Part shown: positions 1 through 25,700 of the stretch, piece by piece
Layout of the letters: each line of letters begins with the position of its first letter
How positions within the stretch are numbered: the first letter of the stretch is position 1
Assembly (NCBI RefSeq): GCF_964340395.1
Contig: NC_135563.1
Coordinates: forward strand, 7,294,422 to 7,355,421
DNA length: 61,000 nucleotides
Direction of reading: 5' to 3'
DNA from: Glandiceps talaboti
Lineage: Eukaryota > Hemichordata > Enteropneusta > Spengelidae
Position numbers and translations under genes: made by a program
Notes under the pieces: generated by a model
Told to the model about the DNA's origin: nothing
Seen by the model: only the letters and a program-made list of their open reading frames with translations
The model's database searches: none

Positions 1-60
1 AGTGTAGAACGTTTCTTATTGTTTTCTAGATCTGTTTTGTTGTATCAAACAGATAAATCT
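1..60. mobile_element. Probable end of a third family A MITE
   Basis: Reads AGTGTAGAACGTTTCTTATT ... TTGTATCAAACAGA, the inverted-arm form of family A, cut by the window edge. Confidence 0.35.
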
Positions 61-360
61 AAAAGTAACCTGCGACGGACTGTTCATCGCAACATCGCCT
101 CCAATTATTAAATGTTGCCTTATAGATAAGATTGAGGCTAATATCTATAAAGTTTAAGTTGTATATAACTATCGACGTTTCTCCCCAGCAATATTTGTGA
201 ATATATATGACTTTGAGGTTGTAGATTTTGATGTACTGAAAGGTAACGCTAAATTCCACTTATTTTTTAACTTCCGAATGTTCTGGCGCCAGTAGGGATA
301 AGAAATGAAAAGATAAAAAAGAGAGATATTATAGCCAATGAAATGATGCAAACATAATAC

Positions 361-585
361 AGCTAAAATAGGGAGTGTTCGCCAGGAAATTGTACATACG
401 TTTACAGCTAAAACATGGAGTATTCGCCGGGAAACTGTACATACGTTTATAGCTAAAACATGGAGTGTTCGCCGGGAAACTGTACATACGTTTACAGCTA
501 AAACATGGAGTATTCGCCGGGAAACTGTACATACGTTTACAGCTAAAACATGGAGTGTTCGCCAAGAAACTTTTGCAGAATATAT
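361..585. repeat. 45-bp minisatellite, five copies
   Basis: Units start at 361, 406, 451, 496 and 541 (AGCTAAAACATGGAGTRTTC + GCCGGGAAACTGTACATACG + TTTAC). The last unit is incomplete. A single inverted, diverged copy lies at 781-816. As 45 is a multiple of three, the - strand reads as a 15-residue repeat, but nothing else suggests a gene. Confidence 0.85.
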
Positions 586-1189
586 AAATTTTACAGAATG
601 TATACGTTAAAAGATCAGTGTCGATCTTTTGGCAAGTTGGTCGAAGATGTAGTGAAGAGATAATTTTGTTTACGTTCATTCAGCTTTTTAAACTCTCCAC
701 AATAACAATTGTTTTCAGTAGTAAAAGCGTTGTTATCTATCAAGTAAAACAACAGCCTAAACTTACAAAATGTAAATGTATGTTACTTCGGGCGAACACT
801 GCGTGTTTTAGCTGTAGTTATGACGTCATCATATTTGTAATCAATGTCGTCCCGGTATTTCTAGTTCAAGATTTATTCTTGAAATACACTTGACTATGTT
901 ATAGTGCAACATTTAGTTTATAACTATGCTGATATGTTATGATCACAAAATTTGTTAGTTTATGCGCACATCTTCACTGGCACTCCAGAGTTGTGGTGTA
1001 TGCGGTAACAAATAGTTGTTGAAAATATGGAGACTATTTGTCTAGTTAGAGTCCTCTAGTTATTTAAAAGCTAAGGGGGATTCACTTTTTACAAATCGGC
1101 TCTCGGGGAGGACCATAGTTTAGAAAATGGAATTAAGGCAGGGTCACATTTTACTTACATAGATTCATTGTATTGTCTAACTTTACATT
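586..1189. other. No gene recognised
   Basis: Holds the inverted minisatellite unit (781-816) and a CRE-like TGACGTCA at 821. Otherwise featureless AT-rich sequence. Confidence 0.5.
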
Positions 1190-1660
1190 ATTTGGGTGGG
1201 GGGGGGGGGTTGCAATCCCATCGCTGCCACCGATTCCAAATCCCATTGCTGCCACTTAGATTAGGGTTACGGTTAGAGTTACTAGGGTTAGGGTTAGGGT
1301 TAGGTACCATAATATCAACACAAAGCACTGCTGACAACCATGTAGTCTATCAATTATTTATTAATGCGGTGCCTTCACACACATTGGTAGTAGTGGGAAA
1401 TCAACCAATATCTTTAAAACTTTCAACATTGGTGGCAGCGGTTGGATCAAGTACTTGCCATTGATTCTAGGACTCGTGTTCTTTTCCATTTATGACAGCA
1501 TTTTTAGCAGGGAGCGGTCATGTTTCAGAGAAAGAAAGTTGAGGGAGGGCCAGTTTTTAGCATGACGGTATCAGGGGAAAGTCACAGTTTATGCAACAGC
1601 CCGGGCCTGGTTTCTTCTGCCCCCCTCCCTGTAATTAATGAAGGCTCCCTAATGTCATAC
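1190..1660. repeat. Interspersed repeat family E, with TTAGGG-like tract
   Basis: ATCCCATCGCTGCCACCGAT, GGTGCCTTCACACACATTGG, GCAGCGGTTGGATCAAGTAC and TGTAATTAATGAAGGCTCCC recur in part at 3110-3505 and 40040-40260. Within it, 1258-1302 is a degenerate (TTAGGG)n run resembling telomere repeats. No coding evidence. Confidence 0.45.
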
Positions 1661-2020
1661 GTGCCCAGATTCCTAGTATGTGTGTTGACAAACATTTACA
1701 TGTATCACGTTGAAGCATTCCTGGACACAGAGTTGTTTTATTCTGTATTTTCTTGACAAATATGAACTCTGTTGTCCATTAAAAAACCAGAAATACGGCA
1801 AAAAAACACATTACTTTCCATCAAGTAAAAGTAAATTACATGACTTTAACGAACAATGAACATCAGATACTTTTAAACAGTATTCTTTAAGGGACATAAT
1901 GGTGAACAAGTTTGGCCATTTTACCTTGAAGATGGAGGTCAGGTTGACAGTTCAAGTCGGTGACCTGTTAGAATATAGGTTGCAATGTGAATGCCTAGAT
2001 ATGCGATAAGAGAGGATGCA

Positions 2021-13838
<11,818 letters not shown>

Positions 13839-14612
13839 GCCACCTTCTATTTAATTCTAAAAATCGGAACTCTATGCCAGTAAAAGAAGAAGGCGAACGA
13901 AGAAAATGGCTTTACCGGCGAAGAGGAAACGACACCCAATAACCGTTCACAGTTCTCAGATGGGCGCCATGAAGATTGCGAACGCACTCGGTGCCCGAAT
14001 CGAACGTCTCGTCCTGGTAGTCAGTCAAGCACTGAATTAGCATAAACGTGTAGTAAATTATTGTTATTCAAGACCAGTACGTATATATCAGCATTCTATT
14101 TTTAAAGTTAATTTATTGAAACAGCATCGTAATAGGTGTACTCGAGTACGACGCGTGTAAGGAGGACATACGTGACCTAGACAGTCTTGGCATCACAGTT
14201 TTACATAAAAGTCTTACCAAAAATAATCCCAAGAATCAAACCAAAAAGAATATTGTTCTGTTTATCGATGTTCAACCATTCATTTCTATAAGTGTAATAA
14301 TTTCATTAATTTCTCTATAACTTATTTTGGCAGCGATAGTACGAGTATACCACGGTATTCAAAGTACTTGCTATGTAAACGTTTCGAAATGTCACTCTGT
14401 TGTTCAAGATCCAGGCCAACACAAGTGGTCCTATATATTACACAAGATTCTACGTTCAAGACATTTTAGTATATTTAGTATAGCGTCATACTTTTTAACG
14501 TGTAGTACATTGATGTACTCAATTTTATCAGTTTTAATTTTTTATTAATTGTGTTATTTTATCATAAGCTTAATTAATATGGGTTTACAGTTGTCAGTGT
14601 ATTTGTAATGCA

Positions 14613-14618
14613 AATAAA
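14613..14618 (+). terminator. Possible poly(A) signal downstream of the Trunk/noggin-like gene
   Basis: First AATAAA on the + strand that I noticed after the stop, about 775 bases downstream. The stretch 13839-14612 would then be 3' UTR. No other evidence. Confidence 0.25.
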
Positions 14619-16988
14619 TATTTTATAGAGAAACGAAGTGCTGGCTGTCTTATATCTGTGATTTACAATATTTTTTCTTCTACTCTCACTTGATGGCTTC
14701 ACAATGAGATATGAAAGGCGAATTGTCATAAAATATTCTAGCATCTTTGCAGCAATTGTCGCAAACCAATCAGACCTTTTTACGGCAACTGTAGAACACG
14801 CTTCCACAACAAGTTAAAGTATAAGTACGTGTATATTTTGTTTTTTTAAAAGAGCGCATGCGCAATAAAAACTCCGACTTTCTAGAATGAGACATAGAAG
14901 AGAGAAAGGGAAGACGGTCTTTGTTGCATACATATTTCCAAAATATGTTTTCTACACCCATATTTTTCATACATAGTGATTTCAAAAGCTTCCTTTGGAC
15001 TCTGATATCAATTCCATTGTTCAGAAATTATTGATAAGCATGCTACGTTTTTGATTTGTGAGCATTTGTTAGAACGTGTGTAACCATGGCAACAGCTCAT
15101 GCATTTTAAGACAGCATATAATTTAAGACGCCAGATACTAAAGCTCTCACGAGAAAACGCACGCACAATAGCAAAGTGATTACGATAAAATGATGAAAAC
15201 CAGGAGAGTTATATCAACATTGTATATACGTGCCTTATACAGCATACACCCTGAACAATCGATCACTTGACCCAAAATTTAATAGTATAGTATAGTATAG
15301 TATAGTATAGTAGTATAGTCTTTCTTTATTCCAATAACGGAACATACCTCCGTTTATCCCCGGAGGAGGTTTACATAAATACATAAGAACGAATAAAGAT
15401 TCGAATTTAATAGATTCGTATACTGCAGCTTTTGGTACAGACACTTGAGTTCAATGGTCTAAGGTAAACATCACAACCATGCACACAATTCCGGTTATAA
15501 TGATAGATATTTTATTACATAGAACTGACAGTAGAGCTAGAGGTCGTCGTGACTTGAAGAAGTCATTTGGTCTAAAATTGTCTGACAGATAATAGAAAGT
15601 GTGTTTGTATAGGTAGTAACTGTTAGTTCCTAACGTGACGTCATAACAAGTAACAGTTGGTGTCTTCCGTCAGACTGTAAGATATACGTCGTGTTGTTCA
15701 AGCCCTGTCAGGCTTCTTCCGCCGAATTTTTAATTTTCGCGTAAAGACGACAACCGTTTACAAGATCTAACCAAAATCTGGGTTAAAAGTCATCTTTATT
15801 TTAACTAACTTCACAATGGGTTTACTTTGTCATTTTGTGGATAGGTAGAAATTCACGAACCGTTTCCATAGGTTTTGGTGATTAGTATTTTGCGATGGAT
15901 ATTCATGAGTGATTGTGAGTAACTGAATGGAAATGTATTCGAACACAATCAAGTAACATCAGTAGTAGTAACGTCTAAGATTTCGTTTGGTTTACGTGAG
16001 GAAAGTTTAACCAACAACTAGTTGAACGAGACAGTCAGTTACTTCGATGATCTCGAGTAATCTTACGTGGGGGTGAAGGTTGGGGGTGGAGGTGGTGGGC
16101 GGTGTCTTATTCAAGTGTATATACAAGCCGCAATAGTTACATATTCTGTAAAAATACAACTGTGTGTTCACCGTCTTCTCGCCATTCCCTGTTTGACAAG
16201 TGTAACTAGAACGTAACTTAGATTTGTTAAAGGTTCTATACATACAACATTGGCATTATTTTGAGTACAAATGGATATTTCTGAAATATGAAGACTTAAA
16301 AAAAATTAACAAAATGGTACACTAGCAAGATGGTTTGCTGTTTACTTCGAGAGGTAAATAAAAACCACGAAACAAGTCAAACACTGTACTATACTAAGTA
16401 CAAGATGGGGATACATCACATATTAATGACACCGGTTTATCATATTTTAGGGTTCATTGAACATACGTAGGGAAAATCCTGATAACGTTTTCACAAACAC
16501 TTTATAACCTTGCATGACTCATATACAACAAGTTCAAACTTACAGTGAACCGTCAAAGAGTACAAACAGATCTTGCATGGGGTTAAACATGTTGTGACAA
16601 AATCTGAGAAAGGAGATAGATCTCATTGATTGGTTCGTTCTTGTGTAGTTTAGATAAGTTAACTTGGTTCCCGTTAGATTATACGACTTTCTCGAGGAAA
16701 CTATCTAACGCCACATACTTTAATATGTAAAACTAATAATGTTATACATGTACTACATCAAAAGCGCGTACCATAGCACAGGTAATTATACCTCAAATAT
16801 ATGGCATATACGGGGCACGGCGCTTAAATCCCGGATATGATAACGGAAATCATAGTATTCTCCTGTTAATACAGATACTTTCATAAATGTTAGTCTCACG
16901 TTTTCGGAAATAAAAGATTATCAACAAGATCCTGTTTTAAATTGTGATGACAAAGCGACCAATTTGTTAATGCAAATTTAGCATTAGC
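14619..16988. other. No gene recognised
   Basis: Unique-looking AT-rich sequence apart from the LINE tail at 15282 and a TGACGTCA at 15636. Confidence 0.5.
15282..15450 (-). mobile_element. 3' tail of a non-LTR retroelement
   Basis: Read on the - strand, the sequence ends ATTGGAATAAAGAAAGACTA followed by (TATAC)n. A GGAATAAA motif before a pentanucleotide run is typical of the 3' end of CR1/L2/Jockey-like LINEs and of SINEs that borrow their tails. No coding part. Confidence 0.5.
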
Positions 16989-16993
16989 ATATG

Positions 16994-17027
<34 letters not shown>

Positions 17028-17145
17028 TGTATGTATGTATGTATGTATGTATGTATGTATGTATGTACATGTATGTATGTATGTATGTATGTATGTATGT
17101 ATGTATGTATGTATGTATGTATGTATGTATGTACTATGTATGTAT
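16989..17145. repeat. (TATG)n microsatellite
   Basis: Tetranucleotide run with one TACATG interruption at 17065. Confidence 0.95.
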
Positions 17146-17546
17146 GTAGTGGACGCATACTATCTACCTATAGCGTATGTACACATTTTACATTAACTGT
17201 AGTTCTGTATTGATCGTGTATATCCACTGGTAACACGATTCAAGGCGTGAACATATAAACTTAAAACGCCTGCAGAACTATCAGACGAAACAGCAGTATG
17301 ATGATTAAGTAAATATCAATCATAATGTATGTTGTCTAGCAAAAGACGGCGGTATATGAGTCATAATCTATTTCAAGCAGCTGGGATTCGAGTCACCTTT
17401 GGTAGACTAACGAACAGAAATAGGGTCATCAAGACTTACAAAAAAAAAACTATACAAGAAGCGGGGTATGCCGACTTGTGTCTGGTGGTGGTGGTGTCTT
17501 GGAAGATTCGTAAACTTAAGAACAGGAAAGACCAGACATCATCACG

Positions 17547-17699
17547 TTATATATATATATAAGTATATTATAAAAGTATGATATATATATATAAGTATTA
17601 TATATATATATATATGTTATATATATATATATGTATATATATGTATATATATATATGTGTGTATGTATGTATGTATGTATGTATATATATATATGTGTG

Positions 17700-17759
<60 letters not shown>

Positions 17760-17918
17760 CATATATATATATACATACATACATACATACATACACACAT
17801 ATATATATATACATATATATACATATATATATATATAACATATATATATATATATATAATACTTATATATATATATCATACTTTTATAATATACTTATAT
17901 ATATATATATATATATGG
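17547..17918. repeat. ~370-bp near-perfect palindrome of compound microsatellite
   Basis: The left arm has (AT)n, AAGTATATTATAAAAGTATG, (AT)n, (TGTA)n and GTGTGTATG in that order. The right arm from 17760 shows the same elements reverse-complemented and in reverse order, ending CATACTTTTATAATATACTT + (AT)n. The centre is near 17735-17757. Confidence 0.85.
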
Positions 17919-19727
17919 TAACGACTGCGGGGGTTGTTTGTAATCTGTAGACACTCTCACAATATTAAAGATTTTATATTTTGACCAACAATAATATAGA
18001 CAAACAAAACGGCAAAAAAAAACATCATTGGGTGATGCAGCTGGCTTGACACTACTGCACACTTCACAATGAATCAAAATGGTGTTGATTCTGCATATAA
18101 AATATTCCTTTGGTAGATACATATTGCTACTCATGTTAAGGGGGTCACGTAATATTAATTGTGTACATTTCCTAAGCAAGTGGGTCAAACCCAAGAGATA
18201 AACTCTTGTGTATATTTCAGTGTCTGCAATCTGGGTCAATTCGTGTGATTGGTACCAAATTAAGAGGTAAGGGGGTCAAAATCACGTGATAATTACACCA
18301 TATCAGTCGGTAATTAACCTTGATTACTTTGAATCTTAATTTGGGTTTTTTCCACTATATGCCTCAGCTCGATAAACAAGTAGGCTTTGAAAACAATAAG
18401 GTGACATCATTGATCAAAACACGGCTTGAAATTACCTATACTGTTAGGACGAGACTTTGGAACACATGATTATCATACGATTGCTGATTGGTCTAAGCGT
18501 GTGTCAATCATACCAAAACCCCGCCCAGTCGAGCATAGCGTTTATGATTATCTTCTAATAAGGCAAGATAAGATGTGATGCTGGAGAATCCACGCAATAG
18601 GTGTTGATGCGCGAACTTCGGCAGGAGTCTGAAATGTCATGTTATAGTGTGTTTGTGTAGAATCTTTACTTAGTTTTCTTGCTTTTCGGGGTTGAAATAG
18701 CTGATTGTACGTGTTCTAGTCTTTGTACCGTATAATATATTTTGGGTGTTTTCTTGTTACAATTTACATCTCATTTACATAAGGATATGACACGGCCAGG
18801 TATTGATAAACACATAACATTTAGGCAGATTGTATAAACGTACAAATTACATTTAGACAAACTTAGTGCTCTATCCTCAAAAAAAAATTCAGTAAGATAC
18901 GGACATTTCGGTCATTCACCCTTGTCATACGCCCTCTAATGTCTGCAAATAACATCGCTAGAATTTTGGACTAACATTGATCAAACCAAGGCCGTCATAT
19001 CGATACAAAGCCACTAGGCTGGGGACCACATGACAAAATGGAAGAAGAAAGGTGGCTTTTTTTTTTTAAATGTATGATTGAATAGGGGAGAGTTGGCGAA
19101 GAGGGGTTGCTGGATTTATGAACTAAAAATATAGAAGAAGGTATGAAAAATATTGTTTCAAATAATATCTCCTTAGGCTCCTAGGCCCCCTGTCGTAAAT
19201 GCCAACCATGGCCTAATGAAGGTGATTCCTTGTGTACGAACGATACGAATCGATAGCCACAACTGCTTCGTATCATGATGATAAATGAACAATTAAACAC
19301 TCTATTCCTGTACCGCATATTGTACTCCAAACTTTGTTAGGTCATAGCACGGACAACTCTTCTTAGTTGTCTGATGTGGTCATAGCTATGACGTAAACAA
19401 ATTATCAGATTGTAGCTACATGACGTGTACACTTACACACAAGTAATAGCTGTAGTGTAAAAAGGGTCAGCTATCAATAGCTGTTACGTGGTGTTTTGAC
19501 CGTACTAATTCTTCCAACCCGGATTAGTTTTGCATTTAATATTCTTGTTTACAATATAAAGGTATTGGCATGACATCACGTGGTCTCATTTTACTGGACT
19601 CATAGGGACCGGTCTCAGACTGAAAGTACGTGTTCTTCTGACACTTTGCTTTTTATAGAGATTATGATAGATGTAATGTCACTAGAAACCAACGCATGAA
19701 CCATAATTGCATATTTCATTACATGTA

Positions 19728-19872
<145 letters not shown>

Positions 19873-21623
19873 ATAAAACGTATATGAAATCTCCGAAAAT
19901 CCGATCACATTTCAAGTGACAATAGAACTTCATTCCAAGATTTCAAAGTTTAGTAAGTTACCAAGGTGATATTTTATCACCTATATATAGTCATTATTTT
20001 GTAAATACGGATAGCAGTAATCAGTACAAATGTACTAAAGGCAGAAATAAGTCTGTCTTATATATATATATTGTAAAATGTTCAATTTCTCTGGATTTGT
20101 CATCATAGTGTACAATGCCACCCTCACCGGTATAAGCATTGAATGTTTTGAATGCAAGAGATAGAGAAATATACTTTCGTTTCTCATTGAATCTGAAAAA
20201 TCTATACTAGAATGTACTGGAAAGATTCGCCATTGAGGGCGCTCTTATAATTGCACGGATCGATTAAAAAGAACACGCGACAAATCAGTAGCATGCTGGC
20301 TGTGACTCTGCCATGCGTATTCACTTAGACTGTAAAGCTTCCTGATTTCGCTCTGCTCTCACGGAAAGATTCATCGTTGGCGGCGCTCTATAAGACAGAA
20401 ACAGAAAGACAGCAACTCGACAATATCTCAATGATAGAAATGTATAAGTTTTATTTCAACAACTTCTATAAACCCATTTTAAATATAAAAGTAAGACACG
20501 TTCTCACTTACGGTTTAGCTTGAAACAGCGTCACCGTTAGTAAAGGTATCCAATGGCACAATTGATCATATCAGGCCCAAAGACCATTTTTCAAAAATAA
20601 ATAGTTCAATTCTCTAAATAGCACGAGAATCTTTTAAATAAAGGTATACATAAATGTGTGGAAAATACAGCAATAAATACCAAATATAACAACAAGTAAA
20701 AGAGAAAATATTACATATAAACATCGCAAGACAAATAGAAGAATTACAAATATATTGGTTGAAGATGATACATCAACAGTATATATACACAATTTAACAA
20801 CTATAAACGCGACTATGACCGGGTTTGGGCATAAACAAGGAGTTAAATAAATCCTTTTTTTCATACCAATTACATTTTCACGATTCTTTTGTTACCAGAT
20901 CTACTAGTACTACTTAAGATACGCGTACGCAGTGTTGGAGCGCCCTCATCGGCCTTACGTCTAAAGAGATGGCCGATGGGGGAGGAACAACACGGCGTGA
21001 CTTTAATAATACCTCAGAAAACGTTTTGTCTGATATTTCAGTGTCTGATACAGGTTATCCACTCTATTTTTGACAAGAGAAACGTTGTTTATACGTCCCT
21101 GGTTGAACATTTTGCAAGAGTTTGCAAGCTAAGGGTGTCTATTTAACTTTTTTCATCGTTCATGTACAAGAAAACCCCACCATTTGGAATGGTGTGCTCA
21201 ATCATAATGCAAACTATCCAAAATAACTTGGGACCTTCTACCGTACATAACCTAATGCAAGTTAACCAATGTAAAACAGATAATGAATTGATGGGAAAAC
21301 CTTTCCAAAAAAACCAAAATACAAGTCAGTATATACATTAATAGGGAACAAAAAACCTAATGAAAGTGAGTTTTTGAAAAATGAGTGTTGAGACAACATG
21401 ATTTAGTTTGTCATCAAGAATATATCAAAAGTAATATGTATGCTATTACATATATTTCATAAAACCCATTAGTTTTAAGTTAGGGTTATTTTAAGCTAGT
21501 TCTATTCTCATTATTGCAAACGTGGTTGATAAAAAACATTATCACCTGCTTTTAACGGTTTACCACGTGGTTGTTCTTTATCTCAAGGATCCGTTGATCA
21601 GCTTACGTTTATTGAAATGAAGT

Positions 21624-21670
21624 TGTTGTTGTTGTTGTTGTTGTTGTTATTATTATTATTATTATTATTA
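21624..21670. repeat. (TTG)n(TTA)n trinucleotide repeat
   Basis: TTGTTG passes into TTATTA. Lies in the 0.6 kb after the DUSP stop (3' UTR side). Confidence 0.9.
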
Positions 21671-22220
21671 ACATATTACAGTTTTGTATAAAATAGAGAT
21701 GTTTTTGTGTATCTTGGGTAAGTAAACAAACCCCTGCGGTGACATCATGTGTATATTGTGTCAAATATTTCATAAATATTACAGTTCAACTACATGATTG
21801 TTGCATAGTCTCTCATAAGTATCACTTTTGGGTATTTGCATTGTACATCAAGTTACAGTCCCTGCTAAATCGTTGGGCTTGCAATGAACCCAAACCTATA
21901 TGGCGCAGGACTGTCAAAATGGCGGTCGTATTATTTCAGTTGCCAGTGACGACATTTGTTGAGATTTGAGACCTGTTTGGTGAACAAAACCAAGTAAAGT
22001 GCATGGTGTTTCGTTCACCTAAATATGTAACTTGCTTACATATAGGTGACCAGGTGGGTAAGGTTTAAGTGAACCTCTCTCACTAACTGTTCTTCGAACC
22101 GTACTTCAAATATCTGAAGAACCATTCATATTACAACTTCCAAACTGAACGTCATTGCAATGAATGACGTGATTACGCACATTAACAACTTGTCCTGTTG
22201 AAATCTGTATTCTTGTTTTT

Positions 22221-22612
22221 TCAAGTCGAAAGATTCTCCTTATTTTCTGTCGATTTACGCCTTGTTTTACGAATAGGAGAGATACAAGAGGAACTCGTAT
22301 TCCGCCTAATCGGGCCAAACAATGACGGTGACGACGGACACTTCTGTGGTGACGTTGGAAATTTTTCCGATGACGGATTCTGCAAGGCACGAGGCGTTCT
22401 CGGTGACGTAAGTTCAGACTCGAATTTCATCAATTGATTCATGAAATTGAAATTCGGTGAAATCAGACTTCTACGTCGCTTGACGAATTCGAAAGCATCG
22501 TCCAAGCGGTAGTGGAGCGCCCTCATGAGGTAAGCAAGGCAAATTGTGGCAGATCGACTGATACCGGCATGACAGTGGACCAATACTCGACCGTTGTTGA
22601 CTTTCACTGAAT
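22221..22612 (-). CDS. DUSP1/4-like: DUSP exon 3: catalytic P-loop and C-terminal tail
   Basis: Acceptor TTCAATTTCAG, phase 1 in, TGA at 22221-22223. It encodes GRVLVHCHAGISRSATICLA with the H-C-x5-R signature, then an SP/TP-rich tail. TSPRTPR, PTSPQK and CISPIRK are plausible proline-directed phosphorylation sites, as known for ERK-stabilised DUSP1/4 (inference). Confidence 0.95.
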
Positions 22613-22693
22613 CTGAAATTGAAAATATAAGGAAATACTGATTATTAAAAATCGCTTAGGATAAAATTTGTTCAACGAAAAGTCAGGAAAGCC

Positions 22694-22738
<45 letters not shown>

Positions 22739-25700
22739 TCACCACCACCACCACCACCACCACCACCACCACCACCACCACCACCACCACCACCACCATG
22801 TATATAAATTTGAATCACACTAATTTCTAGCAACTCACCGATAAATTCGATTGCATCAATGAACCACTGGCTGATGTTAGCACTGCTTGTATCATCAACA
22901 GGTACCACCTTGTACGTAAAATCATCAGGAAAGTAGTTCGGACAGGTTGTCGAAACGTTCAACAGTGTAGTGATTCCAAGTACATCTAACACATCCTTCC
23001 GCGAAGAGTGGTACGTACTTCCCAGATACAGGAAGGGAAGAATTTCAACCGGTTGACTTTCGAGTTGATCGCATACGGGGGCACTGTAGTAGTCTGGTAC
23101 GACGGTTGAGTTGGTGGGGGTCTTCGGTAGAAAGATTTGTGGAATGTCCATGTGACCTTGTCCGACACACAATGCTGGATACTCCAAGGAAAACTTTTCG
23201 AACCCTCCTAAAAACGAGACGAAAATAATACTTAGTTAGTCAAGTAGAGAACAAAGCATAAATGGCGATATTATTTTACACTCATATCTGGCAACTTGGC
23301 AAAGTTTAACCCGGTACATTGAAAACGTAGAAAGTTTCCATATGGTTCACGTATACACCAACCACCAGTTTACTTTTGTCATGTTCACCACTTATCGGCA
23401 TGGCCGTGCAAGTTCCGTAATTACATAAAAAAAAGTAGTGTTTATCTAGAAATGTGGAGACGACGAAAAAATAAAGTATTTGTTTTTTAAAATGTTTTTT
23501 TTTTTTCTTATCAACATGAAAACATCACATCCGGGGTCCCATGAATTAGTAAGATAGATGAACAGTAGAGACGAAAAAAAAGTATTTCGTTTCAATACTT
23601 TTTCATCAACAAGACTACATCACATCCGGGCCCTCATAAATTAGTATACCTATAAAGTGTTTTGATAGATTAAAAGGAAAAGGCTTCTCACGGTTCGGTA
23701 TATGTTGTAATTCATTTGTTTTGTTAAATAATTGGCTACTTGCCAAACTCTATGAAATAATAAAAGTGTAACAGAAAACATAAAGAACAGGATACAGTAC
23801 GACCTACTATGTAACTCAAGATATGTCACTAAAATGATGGCATGGATAACCCCACCCCCACCCCACCCATCCCCCCCACCCACCCCCATGGAACTTACCA
23901 ACACGAGGTGTTTGTTATTGATACAGCCCATTTCATGTTAGTGTTCACTGGCTCTGTTTGATACAACTATGCAGAAACCAATAAGAAACTGAACATTCTA
24001 CACTTTAATGTGAAATAGCAAGCTTGTAATTTCTTGCTACATTTTGTCTAAAGTGTTGCAACTCGAGGCAGACACAAAGACACCAATGTTTGATATCTGA
24101 ATTTGGTGTTCCATTTAGATAAAAAATGTTGCAAGAAATTGTATTCATTGAATCTTTCTATCCTAAAGTGTAGCATGAAATGTTTAATATTCATTTGGTT
24201 TCCAAGTGGGTGTATCAAACACAGCCAATGGACACTCACATTAAAAGGGCAGTACAACCAAGTGGAAAGAATAGGGAGTTGAAACCGTACCCGTTCTTTT
24301 CTTATTTGTTTTGAATTTTTGAGCGATCTAATAATAGCACTTGATGAAACCGCCATGCCTGTTTATTTCGCATTATGAAGAGAAACGAGAGACAAAGTTG
24401 AGGCTACTCAAAGGACAGGATACGATTCGGCCTAATACACATATTGTACTTTGTGAAGAAAGAGACTTTCTAAAATTAGATCGCTAGCATTCCGGAGTGG
24501 GATTTTCCCCCGGGGATTTTCCACTCTCGGAAGTAGATAGGACTGTTAACAAAACAGCACACTGAACACTAGTTAACCATTATTTTGTGTTTTTCAGAAT
24601 AAAGTGACAAATTAAGTTAAGTTCACATTGTACGTTGGGTTCTAAAGTTGGAATTTACCATTTAGGGCAAATATCTCATAACACGACCATGTGAATTAGA
24701 ATTGAGCATTGACTTGTGTACGCTGTCATGGTTGTATGTGGCTTCAACAATACTAATGAGACAACGGGGACACATTGTAAGATACGTCGTGTTGTTTGGT
24801 CTACCAAGCTTCTGAAATACGAGTTCTGACAGATAGTGTTGCACGACGATACGTCGGACACGTCGTATCTGAGAGAAAATTGAGTGAAAATGTCTTTCCA
24901 GACATAAAGCTCTTCAACTTCTTATAGCTGCCACGAAACAATATATTGTACCGTGTGAGTGTATAATGATTGCACTTGACAGTTGCTCGCATAAACTGAA
25001 AAAAACTATGACTTATAGGCATATTATATCTCTAGAGTCTATGGTAAGCAAATTATGTTGAGAAATACTGGTATAGGCTATTCAGTCAGTCGATCGTATA
25101 ATAGGCTTACGTTTCCTTGACTGGAATTTGTTGATTTAGATATATACCAGTATGTACTGAGTAACACATTAGGTGTGAAAACACTTAATATCGGTTCACA
25201 CCACTTTTTCACCTTCCACGGGTTTGTTTATTTCCAGTGTAAACATCGCGTCTGATTGTGTGTTGACTGGCTTGATAGCAAAAGCATGGCAGACGCTTCT
25301 ACTCGGGTCGATAAAATATACAACTTATAAATTGATAACTTACAGAACTAAATCATAGCGCCACTTCAAAAATCAATAATTTGCGAAATGAGAGCTTCTA
25401 CCGTAGAGAATTTTTCTTTGTACCACAGACAACTTGAGCTCGCACATAGCTTTGGATGTATACGCTACGGGGGTTTCGACACGTCTTCGAAGACTTGTCG
25501 ACCCTCGTCGCGTATACATCCAAAGCTAGCTCGAACCGTCCATGCTGATAAAAAGACGTATTTTGGGTGGTAGTGGCCATGTCGGATTGAAGGAAATGAC
25601 AACAATTTCTTTCTCTGTGTGTTTAGACTTGAAGCCAAACTTGGGAGCTAACAAATACTAATTTCACGTTATATATCTATCATACCTCGGAATAAGACAA

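Noticed and set aside
361-585. CRISPR-like array
   Set aside because: Units are contiguous 45-bp repeats without unique spacers and the genome is eukaryotic.
25388-25580. Overlapping 60-residue frames on both strands
   Set aside because: They are the two strands of the 25425-25545 hairpin.
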